Part shown: in pieces, positions 1 through 7,355 of the stretch | Layout of the letters: each line of letters starts with the position of its first letter | Numbering within the stretch: the stretch's first letter is position 1 | From: Sphingomonas elodea ATCC 31461 | GTDB lineage: Bacteria; Pseudomonadota; Alphaproteobacteria; Sphingomonadales; Sphingomonadaceae | Assembly (NCBI RefSeq): GCF_000226955.1 | Contig: NZ_AGFU01000050.1 | Location: forward strand, 1-64,000 | DNA: 64,000 nucleotides | Reading direction: 5' to 3' | The notes under the pieces: model-generated | What the model was told of the DNA's origin: nothing | What the model saw: only the letters and a program-made list of their open reading frames with translations | Database searches by the model: none | Translations under genes and position numbers: made by a program

Positions 1-1
1 C

Positions 2-262
2 TTCCTACGCGCGCACAATCTTGAGCACTCGATGAGCCGCCGCGACAACTGCCATGACAATGCCGTCGCGGAGAGTTTTTTCTCCCCGCTCAAGCGCGAG
101 CGCATCCGACGTCGAACGTACAAAACCCGCGAGGAAGCCCGGCAGGACGTGTTCGATTACATCGAGATGTTCTACAACCCGGTGCGCAAGCAGGTCAGGA
201 ACGGGATGCTGTCGCCCGTCCAATTCGAACGGCAGCAGATTCTGAAGGCGGAAGGCGTCTAG
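2..262 (+). CDS. IS3-family transposase (OrfB/integrase core), 3' part cut by window edge
   Basis: The reading frame is open from the first bases, so the gene begins outside the window and only about the last 86 residues are seen. The segment SMSRRDNCHDNAVAESFF is the conserved IS3/IS150 integrase motif, in which the Glu of AVAESFF is the third residue of the DDE triad. The following LKRERIRRRTYKTREEAR and YNPVRKQ segments are typical of the family C-terminus. The frame ends normally with TAG. The terminal inverted repeat of the element could not be placed with confidence. It lies tail-to-tail with the inositol oxygenase gene. The family call is firm; whether the element is intact cannot be judged. 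Confidence 0.85.
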   Translation, partial: FLRAHNLEHSMSRRDNCHDNAVAESFFSPLKRERIRRRTYKTREEARQDVFDYIEMFYNPVRKQVRNGMLSPVQFERQQILKAEGV

Positions 263-281
263 AAAACTCGGGGCTGCTCAC

Positions 282-1106
282 CTACCACGCCACCTTGGGA
301 GGCAGGAACTCGGCGAACAGGTCATCATAATAAGGCTTCAGCTGGGCCAGGTCCGGCTTGGCGTGCCCCTTCGAATACAGGTCGTATTTGTTGAACTCCA
401 GCACCCACTTCAGCATGGCACGATCCTTGTCGTTGCACAGGTGGTCATAGGCGCCGTGCTTGTGCCAGGGATAGAAGGAGTGGAAGCGCAGCATGTACAG
501 CGCTTCATCCGGCAGATACGGCTTCATCACCTCGGCGATGTAGCCGTCATGACCGAACGACATGTGCACGTTCTCGAGCCCGCAATTGGGTTCGTAGATG
601 CCGTATTTCGTCTGATATTCCGCCACGTGGCGATCCGGGTTGCCGGCGAAATACTCGTGAAAGACGATGTGCTCCGACCAGGCGCAGCCCACGGGATAGG
701 TATCCCCGACAACGCCCCATTGCGGTTCGCCCCACAGGCACAGACACTTGCCCAGATCGTGCAGAAAGCCGGTGAGGATCATCCAGCGCGGCTGCCCGTC
801 GCGGCGCATGGCCTCCGACGTCTGTAGCAGGTGATCGGTCTGCGACAGATCCGTGTCCGGATCGCTCTCGTCGACCAGTGCGTTCAGGAACTCGGCCGCT
901 TCCCAGATCGACTTTTCCCCTCGCGTCAGGCCGAAATACTCGGCCTCCTTGCGCAGGACATAGTCGACGGTCATCTGCTCGTGATTGTTGCGATAGAACT
1001 GCGCGACGTGCGGAACGACGGTCGCGTCATACTGACGAAACTCGTCCTCGGCCTTGCCTTCCTTGTAGCGGCTCGCTTCGGCAGTCTGTGTCGCGGTTGC
1101 ACCCAT
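282..1106 (-). CDS. myo-inositol oxygenase (MIOX)
   Basis: Di-iron oxygenase that cleaves myo-inositol with O2 to D-glucuronate. The 274-residue protein matches animal MIOX in length and order of motifs: QTDHLLQTSEAMR with the first iron His (about 92), FLHDLGK (His116/Asp117), GEPQWGVVGDTYPVGC, MSFGHDGY (His186), RFHSFYPWH (His209) and EFNKYDLYSK (Asp242), so all six iron ligands are present. I chose the ATG at 1106 over the frame opening at 1142 because AGAGGA lies just upstream of it. It is divergent from a sugar-type transporter and a LacI regulator, with one palindromic operator 37 bp upstream of the start, so inositol- or glucuronate-responsive repression is likely (inference). MIOX is mostly known from eukaryotes and is patchy in bacteria. 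Confidence 0.93.
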   Translation of the reverse strand: MGATATQTAEASRYKEGKAEDEFRQYDATVVPHVAQFYRNNHEQMTVDYVLRKEAEYFGLTRGEKSIWEAAEFLNALVDESDPDTDLSQTDHLLQTSEAMRRDGQPRWMILTGFLHDLGKCLCLWGEPQWGVVGDTYPVGCAWSEHIVFHEYFAGNPDRHVAEYQTKYGIYEPNCGLENVHMSFGHDGYIAEVMKPYLPDEALYMLRFHSFYPWHKHGAYDHLCNDKDRAMLKWVLEFNKYDLYSKGHAKPDLAQLKPYYDDLFAEFLPPKVAW

Positions 1107-1142
1107 CCGTAGGCATCCTCTGATCCTGGCCTTGTCGGCCAA

Positions 1143-1156
1143 CGTTATCGATTACG
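1143..1156. promoter_or_regulatory. putative LacI-family operator, MIOX side
   Basis: CGTTATCGATTACG is a palindrome with one mismatched base pair and a central ATCGAT, 37 bp upstream of the inositol oxygenase start. The CGTTA arm is shared with the palindrome at 1234-1247. Even length and a central CG are typical of LacI-family operators. The LacI gene lies downstream on the other side of the divergent region. Confidence 0.55.
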
Positions 1157-1233
1157 TAGCAGGCTATCGCAACTCGACACGAAGCTCAACAGTCCCGTTT
1201 CACGCCGCAACCAGGCCGCCTTGACACCTTTCA

Positions 1234-1247
1234 CGTTATGGGTAACG
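1234..1247. promoter_or_regulatory. putative LacI-family operator, transporter side
   Basis: CGTTATGGGTAACG has perfect CGTTA/TAACG arms and matches the palindrome at 1143-1156 in length and arms. The two centres are 91 bp apart. A TTGACA hexamer at 1221-1226 abuts it, though no good -10 follows. The stretch 1107-1483 has no other recognisable gene except the small frame at 1299-1430. Confidence 0.5.
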
Positions 1248-1298
1248 CTCGCTTCCGCTCCAAACCTTCCCCCAGAGAGAAGGAAGAGCCGATGGGAA

Positions 1299-1430
1299 AT
1301 GAGGATGCGGATGAACGAACGGCACGCGACACGTGCGTCCATGATGCGCGCGGTTTTGACGGATATTCAGTTCTGGGTTCCCGCGCTGGTACTTGCCGGC
1401 GGCGTCCTTCTTCTGGCGATCATCAACTAA
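1299..1430 (+). CDS. small single-TM protein, hypothetical
   Basis: Frame of 43 residues (or fewer from the ATGs at 1305, 1311 or 1341) that ends in a clear membrane segment, FWVPALVLAGGVLLLAIIN, running to the stop. GGAAGAG at about 1282 could serve as ribosome binding site for the first ATG. It lies 53 bp upstream of the transporter and would be the first gene of that operon. I recognise no family; a small membrane subunit or a leader peptide are both possible. It could also be chance, since high-G+C DNA gives many open frames. Confidence 0.4.
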   Translation: MRMRMNERHATRASMMRAVLTDIQFWVPALVLAGGVLLLAIIN

Positions 1431-1483
1431 AGCCCGCCTTTTCCCAAGCCGGATACACTCCCAGGAAAGAAAGGACTGCCAAT

Positions 1484-2767
1484 ATGGCGTCTTTGCAGAA
1501 GACGGCTGCGGCATCGGCCAACCCGCAACACATGCTCGGCGTCCTGTGCGGCCTTGCCGCCGGCGCCTGGCTTGGCGCGGCGGAGGCGCCGACCAAATTG
1601 GTCACGGCGGGGTTTTCGCCCTTCGCCATCTCGCTGTGCATGGTCGCGGGCGTCTTCGCAGCACGCTGGACCTTCCCGACCCTGATGAAGGGCACCGGTT
1701 TCGTCTTTTCGGACATCGCCTCCAAGCCCCATCTCATCATCTGGGCGCTGCTTGCCGGCGCGCTATGGGCGGTGGCGAACACGCTGACCGTGTTCGCGAT
1801 CCGCGACGTGGGCCTGGCGACCGCCTTTCCCTTGTGGAACACCAACTCGCTGATCGGGCTGTTGTGGGGCTGGCTGTTGTTCCGGGAGATGCGCGGTGCC
1901 GGCGCACGGACCGCCGGCAAGGTGGTACTCGGCACGCTGGCGATCATCGCCGCCGCCATCATGCTGGGCTTCAGCACGCTCCACGATGCGGGCGCCTCCC
2001 CGCACGCCGCCCGCGGGCTCGCCGCGGCGGCGGGTGCCAGCCTGATGTGGGGCACCATGTACGTGCCCTACCGCAAGGCCTATCTGAGCGGCATGAGCCC
2101 GCTGTCGTTCGTCACGATCTTCACCTTCGGCGAACTGGGTACGATGCTGACCCTCACCTGGTGCTTTGACGGCGGCCCGAATTCGTCCGCGCTGCAGCTT
2201 CTGCAGCATCGCGAGGTGCTGTTCTGGCTGTTTCTCGGCGGGTTCATATGGGTGATCGGCGACCTGTTCCAGCAGTTCGCCACCAAGTATCTCGGCATCA
2301 GCCGCGGCATTCCCCTGTCCAACACCAACCAGCTATGGGGGCTGGCCTGGGGAGCGCTCGTGTTCGGCGAACTGGCGACCGCCGATCGTTCCCACCTCGC
2401 CCTGGTCGTCGGCGGGTCGCTGCTCATGATCCTGGGGGCGCTGGCGATCAGCACGGCGGCAGCCGGAACCGACGAGATGCGCAGCCGCGATGCGGCGCTG
2501 CAGCGCGAGTGCGATCGCTACGGCCTTGCCTATGCCGATGCCCTGAAGGCCCAGCATGGCGGGGATGCCGCGGGGATGGGCAAGCGGCACTGGTGGGACT
2601 GGGCCATCGTCGCCGCCGCCGTCTCGCTCTTCGTCTGGCTGGGTGCGAACGCAGTCGTACCGCCGCTGGCGATGCAGTGGGAATGGGTCGCGGTACTTTG
2701 TGCCCTGCTGCTCGCGACGCTGGCGGCAGGCTGCTGGGCATTGTGGACCCGCACGCGCTTCAACTAG
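1484..2767 (+). CDS. DMT-superfamily sugar transporter (GRP/RhaT-like)
   Basis: Inner-membrane permease of 427 residues with about ten hydrophobic segments. Repeated halves with segments such as AFPLWNTNSLIGLLWGWLLF and GIPLSNTNQLWGLAWGALVF resemble the glucose/ribose and rhamnose porters of the drug/metabolite transporter superfamily. A soluble loop of about 50 residues (near 320-370) precedes the last two membrane helices. The ATG at 1484 is chosen because AAGGA lies eight bases upstream; the frame is open further upstream but shows no membrane-protein signal there. It lies between the inositol oxygenase and the LacI gene, so inositol or glucuronate is the most likely substrate (inference only). 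Confidence 0.72.
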   Translation: MASLQKTAAASANPQHMLGVLCGLAAGAWLGAAEAPTKLVTAGFSPFAISLCMVAGVFAARWTFPTLMKGTGFVFSDIASKPHLIIWALLAGALWAVANTLTVFAIRDVGLATAFPLWNTNSLIGLLWGWLLFREMRGAGARTAGKVVLGTLAIIAAAIMLGFSTLHDAGASPHAARGLAAAAGASLMWGTMYVPYRKAYLSGMSPLSFVTIFTFGELGTMLTLTWCFDGGPNSSALQLLQHREVLFWLFLGGFIWVIGDLFQQFATKYLGISRGIPLSNTNQLWGLAWGALVFGELATADRSHLALVVGGSLLMILGALAISTAAAGTDEMRSRDAALQRECDRYGLAYADALKAQHGGDAAGMGKRHWWDWAIVAAAVSLFVWLGANAVVPPLAMQWEWVAVLCALLLATLAAGCWALWTRTRFN

Positions 2768-2850
2768 CGCTCCGCCTCGGTCTGGACGCGGTCGGGGGAG
2801 TGTGCGCATAGGCCCGACAACGGTTTCAACGCACGCGAGAAGCTCCTCCA

Positions 2851-3858
2851 ATGGCGGTCAGGCTCAAGGACATCGCCCGCGATCTCGGCGTTTCGACGGT
2901 TACCGTCTCCAAGGTGCTGCGCGGCCAGACCGATATCGGAGAAAAGACCCGCGAGCGTGTGCTGAAGCGCATGCGCGAGCTGAACTATCAGCCGAACATG
3001 CTTGCCCGGGCGCTGGCGGGTGGACGTTCCCAGGCGGTCGGGCTGGTGGTACCGGATCTTGTCCATCCCTTCTTCGGCGAATTCGCCCGCTCCCTGGCGG
3101 GCGCGCTGCGCTCGGAGGGGCTGGTGCTGGTCCTTGCCTCGTCCGAGGAAGATCCGGACATCGAGGAGCAGGAAATCAAGACGCTGCTGGCGCGCGGCGT
3201 CGACGTGCTGCTGGTGGCGTCCTGCCGGCCCGCCACCCAGCCCCCGGCGGCGCTGGCGGAAACCACCACGCCGGTTCTGCTCATCGATCGGCAGTTCGCG
3301 GATTTGCCGATGGATTTCGTCGGCACCAACGATCTGATGGTCGGGGAACTGGCCGCGCGCCATCTGGCAGGTATCGGCCGCAGGCGGATCGCCCATATCG
3401 GCGGCCGCGGCATCAGCCCGACAGCGGATCGGCTCAGGGGCTTCCAGCGCGCGCTCACCGCCGCGGGCATCGACCTTCCCGACGCCTATGTCGTCACGCG
3501 GGACGGCTTTGACGAAAGCGGGGACGCTACCGGCTACCACGCCATGCAGGAACTGTTGTCCTTGCCCGAGCCGCCGGATGCCGTGTTCTGCTACAACGAT
3601 CTTTCCGCCATCGGCGCCATGGACGCCGCGATGCAGGCCGGCCTGCGCATTCCCGAGGATATCGCCTTCATCGGCTGCGGCAATCTGCGATACGCCGAGT
3701 ATCTGCGGGTCCCGCTGACCTCCGTCGACCAGAGCAGTCAGCGGCTGGGAGACATGGCGGCGAAGCGAGTCCTCGATCTAAGCTCGGGGTCCGGCGGCGC
3801 ACCGCAGACCCTGCGCCTGGAACCGCGCCTGATCGTCCGCAAGTCGACGGTCGCCTGA
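2851..3858 (+). CDS. LacI-family transcriptional regulator
   Basis: 335 residues. The N-terminal helix-turn-helix and hinge helix (VRLKDIARDLGVSTVTVSKVL, then NMLARALAGG at about 50-59) are classic for LacI/GalR. The rest is a periplasmic-binding-protein-like effector domain with VGLVVPDLVHPFF, RRRIAHIGG and FIGCGN motifs. It lies 83 bp after the transporter on the same strand. The likely targets are the two 14-bp palindromes upstream of the inositol oxygenase and transporter; the ligand cannot be read from the sequence. Confidence 0.92.
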   Translation: MAVRLKDIARDLGVSTVTVSKVLRGQTDIGEKTRERVLKRMRELNYQPNMLARALAGGRSQAVGLVVPDLVHPFFGEFARSLAGALRSEGLVLVLASSEEDPDIEEQEIKTLLARGVDVLLVASCRPATQPPAALAETTTPVLLIDRQFADLPMDFVGTNDLMVGELAARHLAGIGRRRIAHIGGRGISPTADRLRGFQRALTAAGIDLPDAYVVTRDGFDESGDATGYHAMQELLSLPEPPDAVFCYNDLSAIGAMDAAMQAGLRIPEDIAFIGCGNLRYAEYLRVPLTSVDQSSQRLGDMAAKRVLDLSSGSGGAPQTLRLEPRLIVRKSTVA

Positions 3859-3887
3859 GCTGCCGATCCGGTCGATACGCCCGCGCG

Positions 3888-4037
3888 TCACGGCGAAGGC
3901 GCACGTCGCGCAAGGCGGTCCGCCACCACGACCTTGCGGAACGGCTCGATCCGTTGCGGCAGCTCGCCATCCACCCCTTCACTCTCGGCATATCCCGACA
4001 CCAGCGGAAGCGGCATCGCGGACCGGCTGTCCCGCAT
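3888..4037 (-). CDS. short unknown frame or gene remnant downstream of TonB receptor
   Basis: A 49-residue frame in the gap between the LacI gene and the TonB receptor, starting MRDSRSAMPLPLVSGYAE and ending ADRLARRAPSP. Its composition (acidic and hydrophobic residues mixed, few Arg runs until the end) is more protein-like than the other frames of this gap. It begins 41 bp after the receptor stop on the same strand, but there is no good ribosome binding site. It may be the tail of a decayed gene. Function unknown; the rest of 3859-4077 shows nothing recognisable. Confidence 0.25.
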   Translation of the reverse strand: MRDSRSAMPLPLVSGYAESEGVDGELPQRIEPFRKVVVADRLARRAPSP

Positions 4038-4077
4038 CGGCAGCGGGTCGGGGCGAGCCAGGCCCGCCCCTTGCCGG

Positions 4078-6495
4078 TCACCAGTTCACGCCGAGCCGGG
4101 CGTACAGATATCGCCCGTTGAAACCGAACGGCGAGTAATAGGGGAAGCCCACTACCCCCGTCGAGTTGTTGGCCGGGATGGTCCGATCCGGATAGACGTC
4201 GAACAGGTTGCTCGCGCCGATCGCGATCTGGGCGCCCTTGCGGGGTTGGTAGCGAAGCTCGAGGTCGCTGATCAGGTGCTGGCCGGTGTGGATGTCGGCC
4301 GATCCGTTGGCCGCCGTGCCCGGCTGGTTGACGTCGCCATAATAGGTGCCACGCACCGTCAGGCCGATCGCGCCCTTGGTCCAGTCGATCGTGCCCGTCA
4401 CCTTTTCGCCGGGCGTGCCCTGCTCGATCGTCAGCACGCGGCTGCGCGCGAACAGCACGGGCGCGGGGTTCACCGTCGCGGTGTTGGTCGGCACGCGGGT
4501 GACGACGATTTCGTTGACGTTGCCCGCCAGCGTGAAGTCGAACGCGCCGGCCGCATCGGCGGCGTTACCGAGCCGGTAATGCGCCACCGCGTCAATGCCC
4601 CGGGTGCGCGAGCGCAGACCGTTGATGAAGAAGCGCGCCGAGGGCACATTGAACGGCGCGAGGATCGCCGCCACCTGCGGGCTGAAGCTCGCCTGGATAT
4701 TCTCCGAAAGCCCCAGCTGGTCGCGCAGCCGGATCTCATAGGCATCGACGCTGAGATCGAACCCTCCGGCCCGGATCACCGTGCCGACCGACAGGTTGGT
4801 CGACTTCTCCGGCTGCAACGGCTTGCCGCCCAGCGCTGCCGCCACCGGTGCGGTCGAGGGGAAGGTGCCGGTGAGGATCGGCGTGCCGTTCTGGATGACC
4901 TGCGCCACCGAGGTGAAATACTGCTGCTGCAGGCTCGGTGCGCGGAAGCCGGTGGACACGGTGCCGCGCAGGGCGAACCACGGCGCGATGTCGTACCGGG
5001 CAGAGATCTTGCCGTTGGCGGTGTCGCCGAAGTCCGAATAATGCTCGCCGCGCACCGCCACGTCGACCAGCAGCGCCTGGGTCACCTGTGCTTCGAGGTC
5101 GACATAACCGGAAATGCTGCGCCGGGACCGCTCGATCGCGTTGACCGGCGCGAAACCGCCAAAGCCCTGGGCCCCGGGCGACTGGCCCGCCACCGCGCCG
5201 GCAGGCGGATAGTCGTAGGAGGCGCGCTCGCCCGGCGTGATCTTGTAGCCTTCCCGCCGGCCTTCGGCACCGAAGGCGAGGTTGAGCGACTGGAACAGGT
5301 CGAACTTGCGGCGGACGTCGAGGCCGGCGACCCACTGATCGAAGATCAGCGCGCCGTCGTAGAAATTCTTCGGGCTCGCGGCACCATAGGCATAGTTGGC
5401 GGAGTTGCGGGTGCGATAGGCGATCTTGTTGCGGCCATAGCCGGCATGGAGATCGACGCCCCAATCACCCAGGTCCCCCTTCACCCCGACCGCGCCCACG
5501 GCATTGGTCGACTTGGTGTTGATGATCGGCAGGAACCCGTCGGGATAGCCGACCAGCGCGGTCGTCGCGCTCGCCAGACGCGGGAAGGCGGCGCTGCGGG
5601 TGTCGCGATCCTGGTAGCTGCCCCAGCCATAGAGGCTCCAGCCGCCGCCGATGCCCTTCCCGGCGTTGATCGTGCCGGTATATTGCTCGACCTGCGGATC
5701 GCCGAAGCGGCCGGTCACCCGGGAAGGCGTCACGCGCGGGTCGAAATCCGCGCGGTTGGTCGGCTTGCGGTTCACATATTCGCCGGTGATGGTCACGAAG
5801 CCATCGTCCCCCAGACCGAAACCCTGCCAGACGGAGGCGGTGAAGACGGGCTCGCCCGTGGTGCTGCGGCTGCCGCGCGCGGTATCGATATCGGTGTGGT
5901 AGATGCCGTAGGTGGCGGAGGCGGCGCCGCCCGAGCGTGCTTCGCGCAGCCGCAGGTTGATCACGCCGGCGATCGCGTCGGAACCATATTGCGCCGAGGC
6001 ACCGTCGCGCAGCACTTCGATGCGCTCGAGCGACGCGGTAGGAATGGTGTTGAGGTCGACCGCCGCCGAGCCGCGTCCGACCGAGCCGTTGATGTTGAGC
6101 AGCGCCGAGCTGTTCACCCGCACGCCGTTCACCAGCACCAGCACCTGATCGGGAGAGAGGCCGCGCAGCGTCGCCGGGCGGATCGCATCCGTGCCGTCGG
6201 TCGCCGAGGGGCGCGGGAAATCGATCGAGGGGGCAACGGCCGCAATCGCCGCGCCCAGTTCCGTCGTGCCCTGCCGGCTCAGCGCCTGGCTGCTCAGCAC
6301 GTCGACCGGCGAGGCGGTATCCAGCCGCGAGCGGCCCTCGCTGCGCGTGCCGGTGACGACGATCTCTTCGGTCCCGCCGTTCGCACCTGCATCGGCCTGG
6401 GCCGCGGGATCGGCGGCCTGCTGCGCTTGCGCGTGACCGGCAGCGACCGCAGTCGCGGACGCCGCAATCAGCAGGATGGTACGAAAAGCACGCAT
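4078..6495 (-). CDS. TonB-dependent outer membrane receptor
   Basis: 805 residues. The signal peptide (MRAFRTILLIAASATAVAAGHAQAQ) is followed by a TonB-box-like EEIVVTGTR, a plug domain (about 60-170, with LRGLSPDQVLVLVNGVRVN and IEVLRDGASAQYGSDAIAG) and a 22-strand-type barrel ending in YLYARLGVNW with the terminal aromatic residue. Start: ATG at 6495 with AAGGGG six bases upstream; the frame opens 15 codons earlier without a site. It imports an unknown ligand energised by TonB. It is not clearly tied to either flanking locus, although it converges on the LacI/inositol genes. Confidence 0.93.
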   Translation of the reverse strand: MRAFRTILLIAASATAVAAGHAQAQQAADPAAQADAGANGGTEEIVVTGTRSEGRSRLDTASPVDVLSSQALSRQGTTELGAAIAAVAPSIDFPRPSATDGTDAIRPATLRGLSPDQVLVLVNGVRVNSSALLNINGSVGRGSAAVDLNTIPTASLERIEVLRDGASAQYGSDAIAGVINLRLREARSGGAASATYGIYHTDIDTARGSRSTTGEPVFTASVWQGFGLGDDGFVTITGEYVNRKPTNRADFDPRVTPSRVTGRFGDPQVEQYTGTINAGKGIGGGWSLYGWGSYQDRDTRSAAFPRLASATTALVGYPDGFLPIINTKSTNAVGAVGVKGDLGDWGVDLHAGYGRNKIAYRTRNSANYAYGAASPKNFYDGALIFDQWVAGLDVRRKFDLFQSLNLAFGAEGRREGYKITPGERASYDYPPAGAVAGQSPGAQGFGGFAPVNAIERSRRSISGYVDLEAQVTQALLVDVAVRGEHYSDFGDTANGKISARYDIAPWFALRGTVSTGFRAPSLQQQYFTSVAQVIQNGTPILTGTFPSTAPVAAALGGKPLQPEKSTNLSVGTVIRAGGFDLSVDAYEIRLRDQLGLSENIQASFSPQVAAILAPFNVPSARFFINGLRSRTRGIDAVAHYRLGNAADAAGAFDFTLAGNVNEIVVTRVPTNTATVNPAPVLFARSRVLTIEQGTPGEKVTGTIDWTKGAIGLTVRGTYYGDVNQPGTAANGSADIHTGQHLISDLELRYQPRKGAQIAIGASNLFDVYPDRTIPANNSTGVVGFPYYSPFGFNGRYLYARLGVNW

Positions 6496-6603
6496 GATGA
6501 ACCCCTTATCTCTGTGTCTTGGTTGGCCACCAATTCCCATCTTCAGAGTGGGATTGCAGGAAAGAAAAGGTTCGCCGGGGGAAAGCGGGAGTCACGCGCG
6601 TCC

Positions 6604-6765
6604 TCAACCAATCTCGGCTGGTTCCTCCGTCTGCGCGTTCGCCCGGCGCTGAAAGGCGTCGGCGCGGCGGCGGAAGGCGGCCGCGACCACCGGATTGCGG
6701 CAGGTGGCGGCGCGGGCACGCTCTTCCTGGGCACGGCGTTCGAAGAAGAAGCGGGACGTTGGCAT
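6604..6765 (-). CDS. small conserved hypothetical protein
   Basis: 53 residues beginning MPTSRFFFERRAQEERARAA with an ATG at 6765 and a good AGGGAGA site seven bases before it. A charged helix-forming body with an FFxRRxxxE start and an N-V-A-A-F-R-R-R-A segment resembles short proteins that recur in sphingomonad genomes (recollection, not a search). It lies between the TonB receptor and the NTF2-like gene on the same strand. Role unknown. Confidence 0.5.
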   Translation of the reverse strand: MPTSRFFFERRAQEERARAATCRNPVVAAAFRRRADAFQRRANAQTEEPAEIG

Positions 6766-6850
6766 GGCGCATCTCCCTGCCCGCAAGCACGGGCTCCTGC
6801 GCTCAACCGGTGCGGGCCGGAATTCGTTCCGTGCCGTACCCGGCGGCCGA

Positions 6851-7240
6851 TCAGGCGAGGGTCAGGTAGAGCTCGGCCTCGATCTTCCAGCTGCCGTCGA
6901 TCTCGCGCCACTTGGCGGTGTAGCTGCCGCTTGCCTGCACCGCGCCGCCCTCTGCCGCCACGCCCTGCCACTGGCCGTGCTCGAACGCGATCGGTGCGAC
7001 CGGTGAGCCCACCACGCTGTCCGGAAGCCGGGTATAGACGGTCCGCTCCCGCGCCGCGAACTCGCGCTTCCAGGCGAGCAGCTGCGCCTTGCGGCCCTCA
7101 ATCACCGCACTGTCCGTACCGGCCACCAGCACCACATCGGGAGCGAGCAGGGGCCCGATCGCGGCAAGGTCGGCGGTCGCCAGCGCCCGGTTGAAGGCCG
7201 CGCGGGCCATGCGGATGGCGAGATCGGGGGAAGCGTGCAT
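6851..7240 (-). CDS. NTF2-like (SnoaL/DUF4440) protein
   Basis: 129 residues with the cone-shaped NTF2 fold signature: an N-terminal helix (ARAAFNRALATADLAAIGPLLAPDVVLVAG), a middle segment ending in a GSYTAKWREIDGSWKI strand pair and a short C-terminus. DUF4440 proteins are small, often dimeric and cytoplasmic; many have no known substrate. It is divergent from the M13 peptidase with a 115-bp gap. The fold is fairly sure, the function is not. Confidence 0.75.
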   Translation of the reverse strand: MHASPDLAIRMARAAFNRALATADLAAIGPLLAPDVVLVAGTDSAVIEGRKAQLLAWKREFAARERTVYTRLPDSVVGSPVAPIAFEHGQWQGVAAEGGAVQASGSYTAKWREIDGSWKIEAELYLTLA

Positions 7241-7355
7241 GCGCCCTTCCCTATCGCCCCGCCGGCGCCGCGCAAGGCTTCATGGTTGCACCGAGCTGCG
7301 GCCCGGCAGCGGCGGATTGCCAGCCGGGACGAGGTGTGTAGAGTGCCGCCACACT

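Noticed and set aside
1221-1249. TTGACA hexamer as a -35 of the transporter promoter
   Set aside because: At 16-18 bp spacing no -10 better than two or three matches follows; kept only as a remark beside the operator.
3934-7194. Open plus-strand frame of over 1000 codons opposite the TonB receptor
   Set aside because: It is antisense to a clear receptor gene; its composition is Arg/Ala/Gly/His-rich with no domain, as expected from the third-position bias of high-G+C DNA.
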